From the NCBI GenBank assembly GCA_036346205.1, contig JARFJB010000921.1, forward strand, positions 330,001 through 394,000: 64,000 bases of DNA, written 5' to 3'. Source of the stretch: Vesta saturnalis. Lineage: Eukaryota > Arthropoda > Insecta > Coleoptera > Lampyridae. Positions 24,014-34,868 of the stretch are shown here, piece after piece. The notes under the pieces were generated by a model. The model was not told where the DNA came from, searched no databases, and saw only the letters and a program-made list of their open reading frames with translations. The first letter of the stretch is position 1; every line of letters starts with the position of its first letter. The translations under genes were made by a program, and so were the position numbers.

Positions 24014-24754
24014 TCTACTTACGGTTCAATTTAAAATCCTAAATTCTAGAATACGGGAGCAAAAGTAGGTCAACCTTGTAAGCTCACCAGATTTTAATTT
24101 TAATTTACGGAAATTACCTAAATATGGTTAAAATTCAAAACATTACGTAACCAAATGGTCACTCAAAATCAATTTTACCAAGGGAAATTTTCATATACAT
24201 GAATTTGCAGTACATTTAATTAAATAATAAAGAAACAAAATACCAAAGATAGCGCAAGTAAAAGCACTGCATCAATCTTTTAATTTAGATTAACGTGAGA
24301 GCACCAATTACCGCAAAAATAACACCAAAACAAAACAAATGCGTTTATTCGCTCATCAACAAATAATATCATCAAATTTACAAACAAAGTTATCATAAAC
24401 CAATCACAATAACGTACAATATTGAGTTATCTTCTACACAAAACTCTTGAATACGTTTTCACCAGGTAGTGATGAACGGAAAATGGCGGGATCGACTTCA
24501 GGACACCTGTTCCACGTTCTCGATTGGCAAAGCAAACCCATGCGGCAATTTCCCAGTTTTAAATTTCGATAGCGACATGCTTACGTTAATTGGCCAGGAC
24601 GTTATATAGTTTATGTATACAAAACAAATAGCTTTTACGCATGAGATATTTACACACTATCTGCTTATTGTTTCATGAATTTGATAACTCTGTTTACAAG
24701 TCTTTTTAATATTAAAACGAAAAATGTCTATTTACAGAATATTTACAGTGAGAC
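24013..24754. other. Unassigned spacer
   Basis: No supported feature. A patch of ordinary G+C content lies at 24470-24600. Confidence 0.4.
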
Positions 24755-25260
24755 TTGGTCTATCAAAGGCTGTTTACGGAAGCACACAATAAAAAACACA
24801 GGGTTCGGGCACACAATACTCCACCAAAAACAATCCATCAAATCCGCAAAAGCGATATCCGTAATTCAGGAAGCACTTGGTTGAACACTGTCCTGATTTC
24901 GAAAAGGTTGACCACGATGCACCACATAAAGTTCTCCGGCCTGATGAATCACCAACAAAACTCACACACAGGCGAAACGGACTCACAGTACACGCTATAT
25001 TCAATAGAACTGGGAATATTGAGGGTAAAAGCGGTTCCCTCCCGCATACCACAACTTCCTCCACCAGAACAAGACCAAGACTGAGGACATACATTCAAAA
25101 ATTCTTCAGCTACGCCATATTCGATTTTAAAAACGACAACCAATCATACTGCTCATACATTCAACTTATAAAAGGCAAAAGAAATCCTCTTGCAGATGTT
25201 GTGCTTGAGATAGACACATACCCCTCTTTTGTATCCAAAGTTAGAGTGAAGATTGTATAG
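24755..25260 (+). other. Overlapping unidentified ORFs, possible repeat relic
   Basis: Three overlapping plus-strand frames (24675-24884, 24755-25084, 24877-25260) share a stretch of higher G+C content with runs such as RNGLTVHAIFNRTGNIEG and SSTRTRPRLRTYIQKFFS. The 24877 frame opens on TTG and has no clear initiation context. I do not recognise the family. Frame switching within a compositionally coding-like region suggests a frameshifted relic, not a live gene. Confidence 0.3.
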
Positions 25261-26929
25261 GAGAAATTGCAAGTCGAGTGAATCGGAGCTTCCAAAGGTG
25301 ACTTGTGTTTCAGATAGAAATAAAACGTCAGATTGTAATTGTTCAAGATGTGGATGAAAAGGATTAAGATTAGACCTGATACCTCAGATGTTGCAATAAT
25401 GGATTAGAAAGTGAGCTTGGTGCCTGCCCTTCCGTACATCCGAATGGTGTAGGATTTTACGTCCTGTATTTATTACTCTAGAAACCACAGCCATCTTTCT
25501 TTATTGTATATTGTATATTTTGGTACAATTTGCCTATACTAACATGTAGGTGAACAAGTAGCTCCATGAGCTAGATAAGACAAAGATCCACTTGAATTCC
25601 AGCGAAAAAATTTTTCACCCAGAAACAGGTTGACTACATAAAAAAGCACCCATCATGGATGATTAAGGTAAAAAGGAATAGTGCTTTCATTTTCTTAAAG
25701 CAATAACAGACATTACACAACAATAACAAATATATTTTTCGTGGAAATAAAAACTGCTACAATAATAATTAATACAGATTTGAGTCATTTGCTGTTGCAT
25801 AAAGCATTTTCATTTTATATTTCGGGTTGTATAAATTCGCCTCAAATGTAAGATTGTGAATAAAACATAATACTTGTAATGACAGATAAAAGATCAAAAG
25901 TGATACCAATAATGAAAGGAAATACTGGAATAGTAGTATAAAAAGAACCGGCGAGTGAATTGGACCTTTTTTAAACGAAGTAAAAGAAAATAAAGTTTAG
26001 GTCAGGAAAAATCAAGGTAAGCAAACGAATAAAGAATTTTCTAATCAATGTATATTATGGCAACATTTTTTACAACATACTATTTACTTTTTTTGTAAAT
26101 AAGCAAATGCTCTCATTATTTTACAATCATTACTTACAGAATCAGAAATAAAGTCAAAGGGATTTACTTTTTTTTCTTTTTTCTAACATAAAATATAAAA
26201 TATGCTTGAAAATAAATCAAGCGAATGAAAGCTTTCAGGTTTTTGAAATATTTTCATCCAAAGTTTATTTGAAAAAGTAATACATACTTATACTTCATGT
26301 TTACTTAGAATATTAGAGTAAATAGTAAAGTCGATTATTCTCTTACAAACTAGAATTGAACTAAAAAAAAATATTTATTTGTAGCAATGTGTTAAAAGCC
26401 AGTAAAAACGATCTCTGTAAATTTAATCAGCATAAGCGGATTAGTCTTTGGGTGTATACATGTTCTTTTCAATGGCTATGTATTTTAGAAGGGATTAAAG
26501 ATACAGTGTTTCCTCTTAAGTTGAAACTTGTATTAAAAAAATGGAAAGAATAACTCATAATCCCCATTAATGGTTTATAATTTACAAAAACGGCGCTGTC
26601 GTTCAACAATATTGGTGTTCTCTTTCAGAATAAGTAGTCTGTCTATTAACAAATATTTTTAATAGGGTACTACTAAAGGCGGTTTTGCATTTACATTTAG
26701 TGTTTTATCCATAAGAAAAACGGTAATTGCGTGCCGTGAGTAGGCAAGTTAATAGAGCTTCCGAAAGCATAGCGGCTTAGAAAAGGACTATTAATTTTTT
26801 ACATGAACGTAATTTCGATTTCTACGGAAGTTATTAGTACAAATTCCAATATTGTAATATGGTGTAACATACTTTATCGTTATAGATTATATAAGTATAT
26901 ATACAGTCGGGATGCTGTGCAGTAAGTGA
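25261..26929. other. AT-rich spacer
   Basis: No gene recognised. A TATAAAAAG box-like string at 25936-25947 has no convincing transcript downstream. Confidence 0.4.
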
Positions 26930-27299
26930 AATAGATTCTTAAATTGCGATAAAAATAGTTAAAGTCCATATATTCTTTATCCTTACTTAGTGGATTTCCA
27001 TATTTAATAGCACTAATGTTTCAAATATAATTTCACAAAGTTTTATATAAATAATTATTTCTGAGCGGGTTTTATTGCAACATGCATCATTATCAAAGGA
27101 AAATATGTAAGCAACATAATAATAGGTAGTTACAGTAACAAATCATTAAGGCAAAATAGCAAACTTGTGGTAAATTATAATTCTACATTTAAAATATGTT
27201 ACAGATGAGTCTGTATCAACCTGTTCGTTCACTAAAGGTGCTTGTTGTTTTTGTTTATAAAATTCGAATTCTTTCAACACGCCCAATTTGTTTTTCTTT
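26930..27299 (-). pseudogene. PLE family 2, C-terminal tail and 3' UTR
   Basis: On minus, KKNKLGVLKEFEFYKQKQ followed by NEQVDTD corresponds to KKDKLDVLEAFEVYEHKHP followed by NEQVD at 14470-14545. The 3' sequence near 26995-27050 also matches 14701-14760. The fragment is fused directly to the 5' coding start of PLE family 1, producing a chimeric 79-codon frame at 27146-27385. Confidence 0.65.
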
Positions 27300-27884
27300 T
27301 GAAAATGTAAACTTTCACCATTATCACACATAATAAAATACTTATCTTTTTTGTGTTTTTTAATGGTGTATTTTAAATTATACAATCTAAACGTTTCGAT
27401 AACACTTACAGTTATCTTCGTCAGTAGTAATATCTGTTAAAATTGTTAAAGATGTAAACAATTAAAACATAAACATCAGCCTGCTATCAACATAACAGTT
27501 TGAGAAACGTATAAAGACAACTATAAAATTAAATTTCAGTAAAGAATAACTAGGTCATTAAAAATTAAATATTGTTAAACTGTCTTAAAAATGACAAATC
27601 AGAAAACTCTTTACGGCGAAAGCTAACAATGGAAAATGTCCGCCAAAAAACACAATTAACAAAATTTAATCAAGTTATGATGTAAGTGTAAAGTTCTGAA
27701 AAACTTCGATTTCAAAATGATGGAAGCATTCACAAATATAAACATGACATCAAATAAAACAATACAGTTAAATCTAACAAAGAGGTATCTTTATCGATAA
27801 GTTCAAGTGTTTTAACAATGTAAATCATAATGCAGAACGTTTTTTGTTATTTTTTAATTTTAATCTTAATTTCAACTACTTATG
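27300..27884 (-). repeat. PLE family 1: 3' UTR and restart of the next tandem copy (pseudo-LTR region)
   Basis: Read on minus, the 3' UTR of the copy ending at 27885 runs into an AAACGTTTAGATTGTATAA block and then the N-terminal coding start YTIKKHKKDKYFIMCDNGES of a further copy, which is cut off at 27300. The same UTR-to-N-terminus order occurs at 37084-36365 on minus and 52681-53384 on plus. Head-to-tail partial tandems of this kind are typical of Penelope elements. Confidence 0.75.
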
Positions 27885-28624
27885 TCAAATTACAGTGCCA
27901 TTAAAATTATTAGGGTGTTTATATATTTCAATTGATTCACGCTGTAAGCGAACATAAGACAATATTTCTATATTGTCAGATTCAATGTCATGATTTAGAT
28001 TATTCAGGGCATCGTCAGCTACAGCAGACTTCTCTGGTTGACCTAATCTACAAAATTTCATGTTCTTTACGTCTTCTATCAAAGCTACGTTTTGTGGTTC
28101 CCATGTATACTTTTGCACATAAACAAAATAACGTATACACTCCGGAAGATGATAAAGGATTTGACACATCTTTAGGTGACCTTAAATGTCCCTTAATTTT
28201 TCATGTTGGTTTAAAAATAGTCCAAATGCCATATTTAATTAAAATCTTTTCAATTTCATGTGTAATATTAGCTATAAAAGGAAGAAAAGCAGTACCAAGA
28301 TTAAGAACTGGTTTTTCTTTAAGGTTACGTCTAGAAGGTGTAATAACATTATTAATCTCTGTAAGTCAATATCCATTACCTTGTAAGAATTTTCTTAAAT
28401 ATTTATATTCATCCTTCAAAAATTTAGGGTCACAAATTCGTTTTGCTCGATCTGCTAAAGATTTAATTACACCAATCTTTGACTTGAATGGTGGTTGGAT
28501 AATTTATGAAGGTATCTATCAGTGTGTGTTGGATTTCTGTAAACCTTAAAAGATAGTGAATTATTATTTTTAGATATTAATAGGTCAAGAAATGGTAAAC
28601 CTCCATTAGCTTCTTTTTCCATAG
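27885..28624 (-). pseudogene. PLE family 1 copy B, C-terminal part with GIY-YIG endonuclease
   Basis: A minus-strand relic of the segment intact at 37085-37900: the linker (TDINNVITPSRR-like), the GIY-YIG module and the tail ESIEIYKHPNNFN (about 27910). Frame changes and a deletion in the endonuclease remove the CSCGKVYIGTT core. The sequence stops at the Gypsy LTR border and resumes at 34869, where the RT part of the same copy lies. Confidence 0.85.
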
Positions 28625-28982
28625 TGTGATGCAATTACGAAACATTCAATTTCATTTCCTTTTCGATAGAATAAGTAAAACACATTTAAAAGTTAAACTA
28701 GTTAAATTACTTAGTATGCAAATATGCAATAACAATTATTACAATATAAATAGACCAATGTACTAAAGGAATTGTAAAGTCATGCATTCTTATCAACACA
28801 CTTTTCACTATTACAAATAGAAGTAACAAGGTAAAACTAGAACAGATTGTAAACATATATACTCTTGTCGTTAAGTATATCATTGTTAATGTGTGCAATA
28901 AATAATCTCTCTAAAACATGTGAGAATAAATAATAACACCACTCTAACCTTAAACAAACACCAATTGGGGTTAAATACTACA
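28625..28982 (+). repeat. 5' LTR
   Basis: A 358-base LTR, TGTGATGCAATTACG to TTAAATACTACA. It contains AATAAA strings in its 3' half (about 28898 and 28926) that could act in polyadenylation. Confidence 0.95.
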
Positions 28983-29000
28983 TAGCGACCCTGCCGAAGC
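28983..29000 (+). promoter_or_regulatory. Primer-binding site (probable tRNA-Arg type)
   Basis: TAGCGACCCTGCCGAAGC directly follows the LTR. It resembles the tRNA-Arg primer-binding sequence used by mdg1/412-type elements (TGGCGACC-type start), with mismatches. The tRNA identity is inferred. Confidence 0.5.
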
Positions 29001-29052
29001 AGAATACACCGAGATCCGAAGATTACAAGACTAACGAATAATACCAAAAGTT

Positions 29053-29283
29053 ATGGGACAGTCCGCCACAAAAGAAGAGGTGATCATCGCACAAGCAGGT
29101 AACAGCGGTGGTCAATCTTCTGATACTAAATTCGGCTCTACCCAGGATATATTACACACAATAATAATAGTGCTGGTTCTTTTAATAATTGTGTGGATGG
29201 TATGGACAAAATGCAAGAAAGTTATAGCTGGGACAATACGGAAAGAAGCCGCAAGAAGCAATGCCAGGTTAGATGCAGTTTAG
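29053..29283 (+). CDS. Small membrane ORF upstream of gag, possible N-myristoylation
   Basis: A 76-residue ORF starting with a proper ATG in the leader of the Gypsy element. The N-terminus MGQSATKEE fits the N-myristoylation pattern (Gly2, Thr six residues from Met). Residues about 33-54 (HTIIIVLVLLIIVWMVW) form one strong transmembrane segment, followed by a basic CKK segment. Small upstream ORFs occur in some insect Gypsy lineages, and their role is not settled. The predicted topology suggests a peripheral, membrane-anchored protein, possibly guiding particles or RNA. It is open, unlike pol. Confidence 0.6.
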   Translation: MGQSATKEEVIIAQAGNSGGQSSDTKFGSTQDILHTIIIVLVLLIIVWMVWTKCKKVIAGTIRKEAARSNARLDAV

Positions 29284-29441
29284 AAGAAAGAGTGCATTCG
29301 CAACTTTGAATCAACCCTGACGACGCAACAGTACGATCAACAAGTGCGGTGCATAAACAACGCAAGGAACACGAGTAAGTGACAGTGTTTAAATTTAAGA
29401 TAATATTGTATAGGCTAGATAAGTTAAGAAAAAAATTTTGT

Positions 29442-30656
29442 ATGTCAATCACTTGGGATCAATATTTGCAAGACATTATAAGCATAAAAGATCAAATTAT
29501 TAAGCAGTCAAAGCGGGCTATAAAAAAGGAAGCACCCAAAAGTGAAAAAATTAGAAAAGAAATAGGCGAACAGTTAGTACAGTTATTTAATCATTTTACT
29601 AAAAGCGTACGAAGTCAATTTGAAAAGTTAAACGATAATCAAAGGGTGGTAGTTAAAGAATTATTCTGGATCATTAGAGATAAAGTAATAAGGTCATTTC
29701 AAGCGTTACAAATAAATTATAAAATTCCTAATAGCTGCGTTAAACAAATAAATCCATTAGTACTCGAAAAAGACATTAATTATAGTGACGAGGATTCAAT
29801 TATTGAAAACATGACTTTAACTAACATTGAATTTTTTAACTTAGCTAGTAGAATTCTTCCGCAGGAATTTGACGGAAATCCGACAAAACTACGCGCATTC
29901 GTAGACGCACTTATATTATTAAATGAAAATTCAGCGGATCATGACAATAATGCCGTAGCTTACGTTAAAACACGCTTAATAGGTAAAGCACGCGATTTAG
30001 TAACGAATGAAAATTCAATACAAGCAATTGTAGATGTTTTAAAAAATGGAATTAGAGGTGAAAGTTCACAGCTTTTAACCGCGAAACTTTTAAATTGCAA
30101 ACAAAATCACAAAGATGCTACATCATATACAGCGGAAATAGAATCTCTAGCAGAAAACTTAAAACAAGCATTTATCTCAGAAGGCGTACCAATAGCAGTA
30201 GCAGGTAAATACGCCACTGACAATGTCATTAGGTCACTCTCGCAAAATGCTAATTCAGATAGAACCAAGTTGATAATGGAAGCTGGAAATTTCTCAAATG
30301 TACAGGAAGCATTAACTAAATTTGCAAACATAACATCATCCATGTCGACAGTTACTAATAACCCAAACGTTTTTTACACAAACTGGAACATCAATTTCTG
30401 TAAGCCGAATAACTCAAATCGCGGACATAGGCCGTTAAACAGGTGGAACAACAACCGAGGCAGAAACAATAATTACCAACCTCATATTAGATCACCACAT
30501 ACGCAACAAAGTCGTGGGCGAAATTTTAGATTTAAAAATTATTTTAGAAATAATAGGCATAACGACCGAAATTTCACGCGAACTGTAAGACCATTAGCAT
30601 TAGAATCGGGAAACGAGCAGTTCCCCCAGCAGGAACAATTGGGGGACGCTGCGTAA
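29442..30656 (+). CDS. gag: Gag polyprotein, Gypsy mdg1/412-like
   Basis: Predicted capsid protein of the element. The frame is open from 29379 but begins with GTG there; the first ATG is 29442, giving 404 residues. The N-terminal third is charged and helical. The middle has the retrotransposon capsid region (ILPQEFDGNPTKLRAFVDAL, then VKTRLIGKARDLV and NVQEALTKFA). There is no CCHC knuckle: the C-terminus is instead Arg/Asn/Gly-rich (RPLNRWNNNRGRNNNYQ), which probably binds RNA. This replacement is typical of the mdg1/412 group. Pol follows in the -1 frame relative to gag. Confidence 0.85.
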   Translation: MSITWDQYLQDIISIKDQIIKQSKRAIKKEAPKSEKIRKEIGEQLVQLFNHFTKSVRSQFEKLNDNQRVVVKELFWIIRDKVIRSFQALQINYKIPNSCVKQINPLVLEKDINYSDEDSIIENMTLTNIEFFNLASRILPQEFDGNPTKLRAFVDALILLNENSADHDNNAVAYVKTRLIGKARDLVTNENSIQAIVDVLKNGIRGESSQLLTAKLLNCKQNHKDATSYTAEIESLAENLKQAFISEGVPIAVAGKYATDNVIRSLSQNANSDRTKLIMEAGNFSNVQEALTKFANITSSMSTVTNNPNVFYTNWNINFCKPNNSNRGHRPLNRWNNNRGRNNNYQPHIRSPHTQQSRGRNFRFKNYFRNNRHNDRNFTRTVRPLALESGNEQFPQQEQLGDAA

Positions 30657-33600
30657 ATATTATTAATTGCCAATTATCTTTCACTAATTTCGTAACACTT
30701 TCAACAAAAATGACTGGTTCACAATGTACATTTCTTTTAGATACAGGAGCGGATATTTCAATTTTTAAATGTACAAAAATTAATAACAATCAAATAATTA
30801 ACACCTCTCATATTAGCAATATCAAAGGCGTTACTGAAGGCATCATCCAATCATTAGGTATTACTGAAACAGATATTTTTGTTGACAATTACAAAATTTC
30901 ACATACTTTCCATATGGTAGACGAAAATTTTTCTATGCCAACAGATGCAATTTTAGGTAGAGACTTCATTTCTGAATACAAATGCACATTAAATTATTCA
31001 AACTGGACTATGACAATGAAAATTCTACATAATCAACATGTTGTTGTCCCCTTTTATAGTAGTCCAGAGGCAAATAATGTAATGATAGTGCCAGCAGGTT
31101 ATACGATATTACCAAAAATTCGAAGAACTGAAAGAAGACGCTGTAGTGGTAAACAAAGCATTATATCCAAGAGTTTTTGTAGCACGTACAGTTGTGTCAA
31201 GTAATTCTCTTGTAAAAATTATTAACACAAATTCCGATACAATCACATTAAGAAATATTCACATTGAGACACTCAGTCTAGATGATTTCCATGTATATTA
31301 TATTACCAACGATCAAGACGATAGGTAAAATAAATTAGCTAAATAATTAAACCTAGACACTGTTCCAATTCTCGTTAAAGATAAAGTAGTTAAAATTTGT
31401 CAAAAATTTGCAGATATTTTCACATTAAAATCGGATAAAATATCAATCAACAATTTCTATAAACAAGAATTAAAATTAGTAGATAAAAAACCGGTGTACA
31501 TAAAAAATTATCGAAGTCCACATTCGCATAAACAGGAAATAAATCAACAAATAAATAAAATACTAGAACATGAAATAATAGAACCCTCTTCGGTCTCAGT
31601 ACAACAGTCCAATCTTACTAGTTTCCAAAAAATCAGAAAATGGAATTAAAAAATGGTGTTTAGTAATCGACTACAGACAACTAAATAAAAAATGAATCGC
31701 CGACAAATTTCCATTACCTCGTATATACGACATTTTAGATCAGTTAGGTCGAGCCAAATGGTTCTCTGTAATTGACTTAATATCAGGTTTTCATCAAATA
31801 CCGCTGGAAGAAAATTCACGCGATATGACGTCTTTTACTGTAGACGCTGGATCCTTCCGATTTACTAGATTACCCTTCGGACTTTCAGTGAGTCCCAATA
31901 GTTTTCAAAGAATGATGTCAATTGCATTTCCAGGAATCACTCCTGAAAAAGCATTTTTATATATGGACGATTTAATCGTTATTGGTTGCTCTGAAAAACA
32001 TCATTTATCAAATTCACAAAAAGTATTTGAAACGTGTAGAAAATTTAATTTAAAATTAAATCCGGAAAAATGTAAATTTTTCAGAAACGAAGTTACGTAT
32101 TTAGGTCACAAAATTGCAGATAAAGGGATTCTCCCAGATGATTCAAAATTTCAAATTATTAAACAATATCCAATCCCGAAAAACGCGGACGAAGTAAAAA
32201 GACTGGTTGCATTTACAAATTATTTCCGCAGATTTATACCACAATTCGCAAAAATAACATTGCAATTAAACAAATTAACTAGAAAACACGCAAAATTTAA
32301 ATGGACAGATGAATGTCAAAATTCTTTCAATTTACTAAAAAATTCTTTATTATCCCCTCCAATTCTTCAGTATCCAGATTTTTCTAAACCATTTATAATT
32401 ACAAGAGACGCTTCACAAACTGCTTGCGGGGCTGTTCTCTCTCAAAATTTTAACGGACACGAACTTCCAATAGCATACGCTTCACGCTCATTCACAAAAA
32501 GCGAAATTAATAAAGCCATCATTTTAAAAGAACTACTCGCAATACATTGGGCAATCAAATATTTTCGTTGCTACATTTATGGAACAAAATTTCTCATAAA
32601 AACTGATCATCGTCCTTTAATTTATTTATTTTCAATGAAAGACCCAACTTCTAAATTAACGAGAGTTCGTCTTGAACTTGAAGAGTACAATTTCGATATC
32701 CAATATGTTAAAGGTCAAGACAATGTTTGCGCTGACGCATTGTCTAGGATTAGTATAGACGATTTAAAAAATATGCACAGCTATGCGACACAAATACTCG
32801 CTATAACTAGGTCAAATGCGAAACCAAACACAACTACCTCAACGAATCAACTAACGCAAAGTAAGGGTAATTCGAATAAAAACAATAAAAATGACGTTTA
32901 TATAAAACCTAAAGTTTACGAAGTTATAGACAATTCCGAGACAATTAAATTGCCATTAGTAAAATTTGAAGTTAACGATGCATCATTAAAAATGACAATC
33001 ATGAGTAAAAGAAAATTATGCGCACAAAACGAAATCTCAATTACTAACGATGATAATTCTGCACTAGATCAATTATTATTTAAGCTAGATAGTATAGCTG
33101 GTGATTGTAAATTTCAAAAAGCTAAAATAAACCAAGGTGATAATATATTTAAAAAATACTCTAATAATACATTTAAGGATGTAGGAGAAAAGTGCCTTAG
33201 AAAAACAACTATTGTTTTATGTAATAAAAGAAAACTTATAACAAATAAAAATGAGAAATTGAAACTTACAGAACAATTTCACGATAATCCACTACTAGGA
33301 GGTCACTGCGGTCAAAAACGGTTACTGAAAAAACTAAAGTCCTGTTATTTTTGGAAACAAGTGTCTCGTGACGTAGCGCGTTTTGTTAAAAAATGTCACA
33401 AATGCCAAATTAATAAAATCAAATTAAAACAACCAGAACCAATGACTATAACACCGACTCCTCAAAAGCCATTCGATATCGTATGTAGTGATACGATTGG
33501 GAAACTACCAACATCAAATGATGGGAATCAATACGCTATAACAATACAGTGTGAACTAACAAAATACATAGTGATAATACCAATCCCTAATAGAGAGTCA

Positions 33601-34270
33601 GTAACGGAAGCAAACTATTTAGTAAAGAATTTGATTCTTATTTATGGACCTATGAAAGAAGTTCGAACAGACATGGGCACAGAGTATAAGAATCAGGTAT
33701 TCGACAATGTAACTAAACTACTCTCGATCGAACATCGCATATCCACCGCATATCATAGTCAATCTATAGGGGGTTGTGAAAGAAACCACCGTGTTCTGAA
33801 TGAATATTTACGTATGTATGTAAATGATTCAAAATCAGATTGGTCCACTTGGACACAATATTATGCATTTTGTTATAACACAACACCGAGTACGTACCAT
33901 AATTATACTCCATTCGAGCTGATATTTGGCAGAAATGCCATTATCCCAGAGTCACTAAGCGGATCACGTGTAGACCCCCTTTACAATATAGACGCTTATG
34001 ATAAGGAATTACGGTATAGGTTGCAATACGCTCATAAGCGAGCGAAAGAGCACTTAGAAAAGACTGTGCGACTGCTCATAATGCCAATGCTTGTCGACAA
34101 AACTTGAAACCAGGTGATCTAACCAATGAAGAACGACACAAATTTGATCCTTGGTACCAGGGTCCGCATTCAGTGGTTAGTGTTCAAGAACCGAATTGTA
34201 CAATTAAAAATGTAGACGGAAGACAGTTGACAATACACAAAAATCGAATAAGAAAATATATGTCAAAGTA
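30623..34270 (+). pseudogene. pol: Pol polyprotein (protease, RT, RNase H, integrase), broken
   Basis: The frame lies -1 to gag and overlaps its end; an ATG is at 30710. Protease: FLLDTGADISIFK. RT: FRFTRLPFGLSVSPNSFQ and the catalytic FLYMDDLIVIG (YMDD at 31960-31971). RNase H: ITRDASQTACGAVLSQ to DNVCADALSR. Integrase: the zinc-binding segment around GGHCGQKRLL and KKCHKCQ, then catalytic Asp codons at 33490 and 33670 and Glu at 33778 (35 residues between the last two), then a tail with KFDPWYQGPHSVVSV. Breaks: frameshift near 31130, stop at 31326, frameshift near 31605, TGA at 31693-31695, frameshift near 34070. The element could not move itself. Confidence 0.93.
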
Positions 34271-34506
34271 GTATGTTAGAATATAAGTATAGTTTTAAGA
34301 GTGTGAGTAGAGATAATGTACCTTAATAATGTCCTATTCTCCTTAAGAAGGGATGGATACTTGTAGTTAGTTAGTTATTTTATACCTTAGACATGTACTT
34401 GTAATTATTTTATGTATTTAACTACGTAATCTTCTTAATTCAAATCAAATCTTTTCCTTTATTCGAGAATGCCCTCGCAGGTGGCCATAGCAGGGATCAT
34501 TCTCCT

Positions 34507-34518
34507 AAAAGGGGAAGG
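34507..34518 (+). promoter_or_regulatory. Polypurine tract
   Basis: AAAAGGGGAAGG lies directly before the TG of the 3' LTR. It is the expected plus-strand primer site. Confidence 0.85.
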
Positions 34519-34868
34519 TGTGATGCAATTACGAAACATTCAATTTCATTTCCTTTTCGATAGAATAAGTAAAACACATTTAAAAGTTAAACTAGTTAAA
34601 TTACTTAGTATGCAAATATGCAATAGCAATTATTACAATATAAATAGACCAACGTACTAAAGGAATTGTAAAGTCATGCAATCTTATCAACACACTTTTC
34701 ACTATTATAAATAGAAGTAACAAGGTAAAACAGATTGTAAACATATACTCTTGTCGTTAAGTATATCATTGTTAATGTGTGCAATAAATAATCTCTCTAA
34801 AACATGTGAGAATAAATAATAACACCACTATAACCTTAAACAAACACCAATTGGGGTTAAATACTACA
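34519..34868 (+). repeat. 3' LTR
   Basis: 350 bases, TGTGATGC to ACTACA. It lacks a six-base and a two-base string present in the 5' LTR (near 28836-28860). It is followed by the ATAG duplication. Confidence 0.95.

Larger units (their letters stand above)
28625..34868 (+). mobile_element. Gypsy-type LTR retrotransposon (mdg1/412-like), 6.2 kb, inserted in a PLE
   Basis: Two LTRs (28625-28982 and 34519-34868) begin TG and end CA and are flanked by the 4-base duplication ATAG (28621-28624 and 34869-34872). The order is LTR, primer-binding site, small membrane ORF, gag, protease-RT-RNase H-integrase, polypurine tract, LTR. Integrase follows RNase H, as in Gypsy (Metaviridae). No env-like ORF follows integrase. 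The two LTRs differ by about six substitutions and two small gaps that I can see, so the insertion is fairly young, yet pol carries several disabling changes. Confidence 0.95.

Noticed and set aside
27932..28549. 205-codon plus-strand ORF, and the plus-strand frames at 37231-37760
   Set aside because: Antisense to the PLE GIY-YIG coding region on minus.
34271..34506. An env gene downstream of the Gypsy integrase
   Set aside because: Only about 235 bases separate the integrase stop from the polypurine tract, with no signal peptide or membrane segment.
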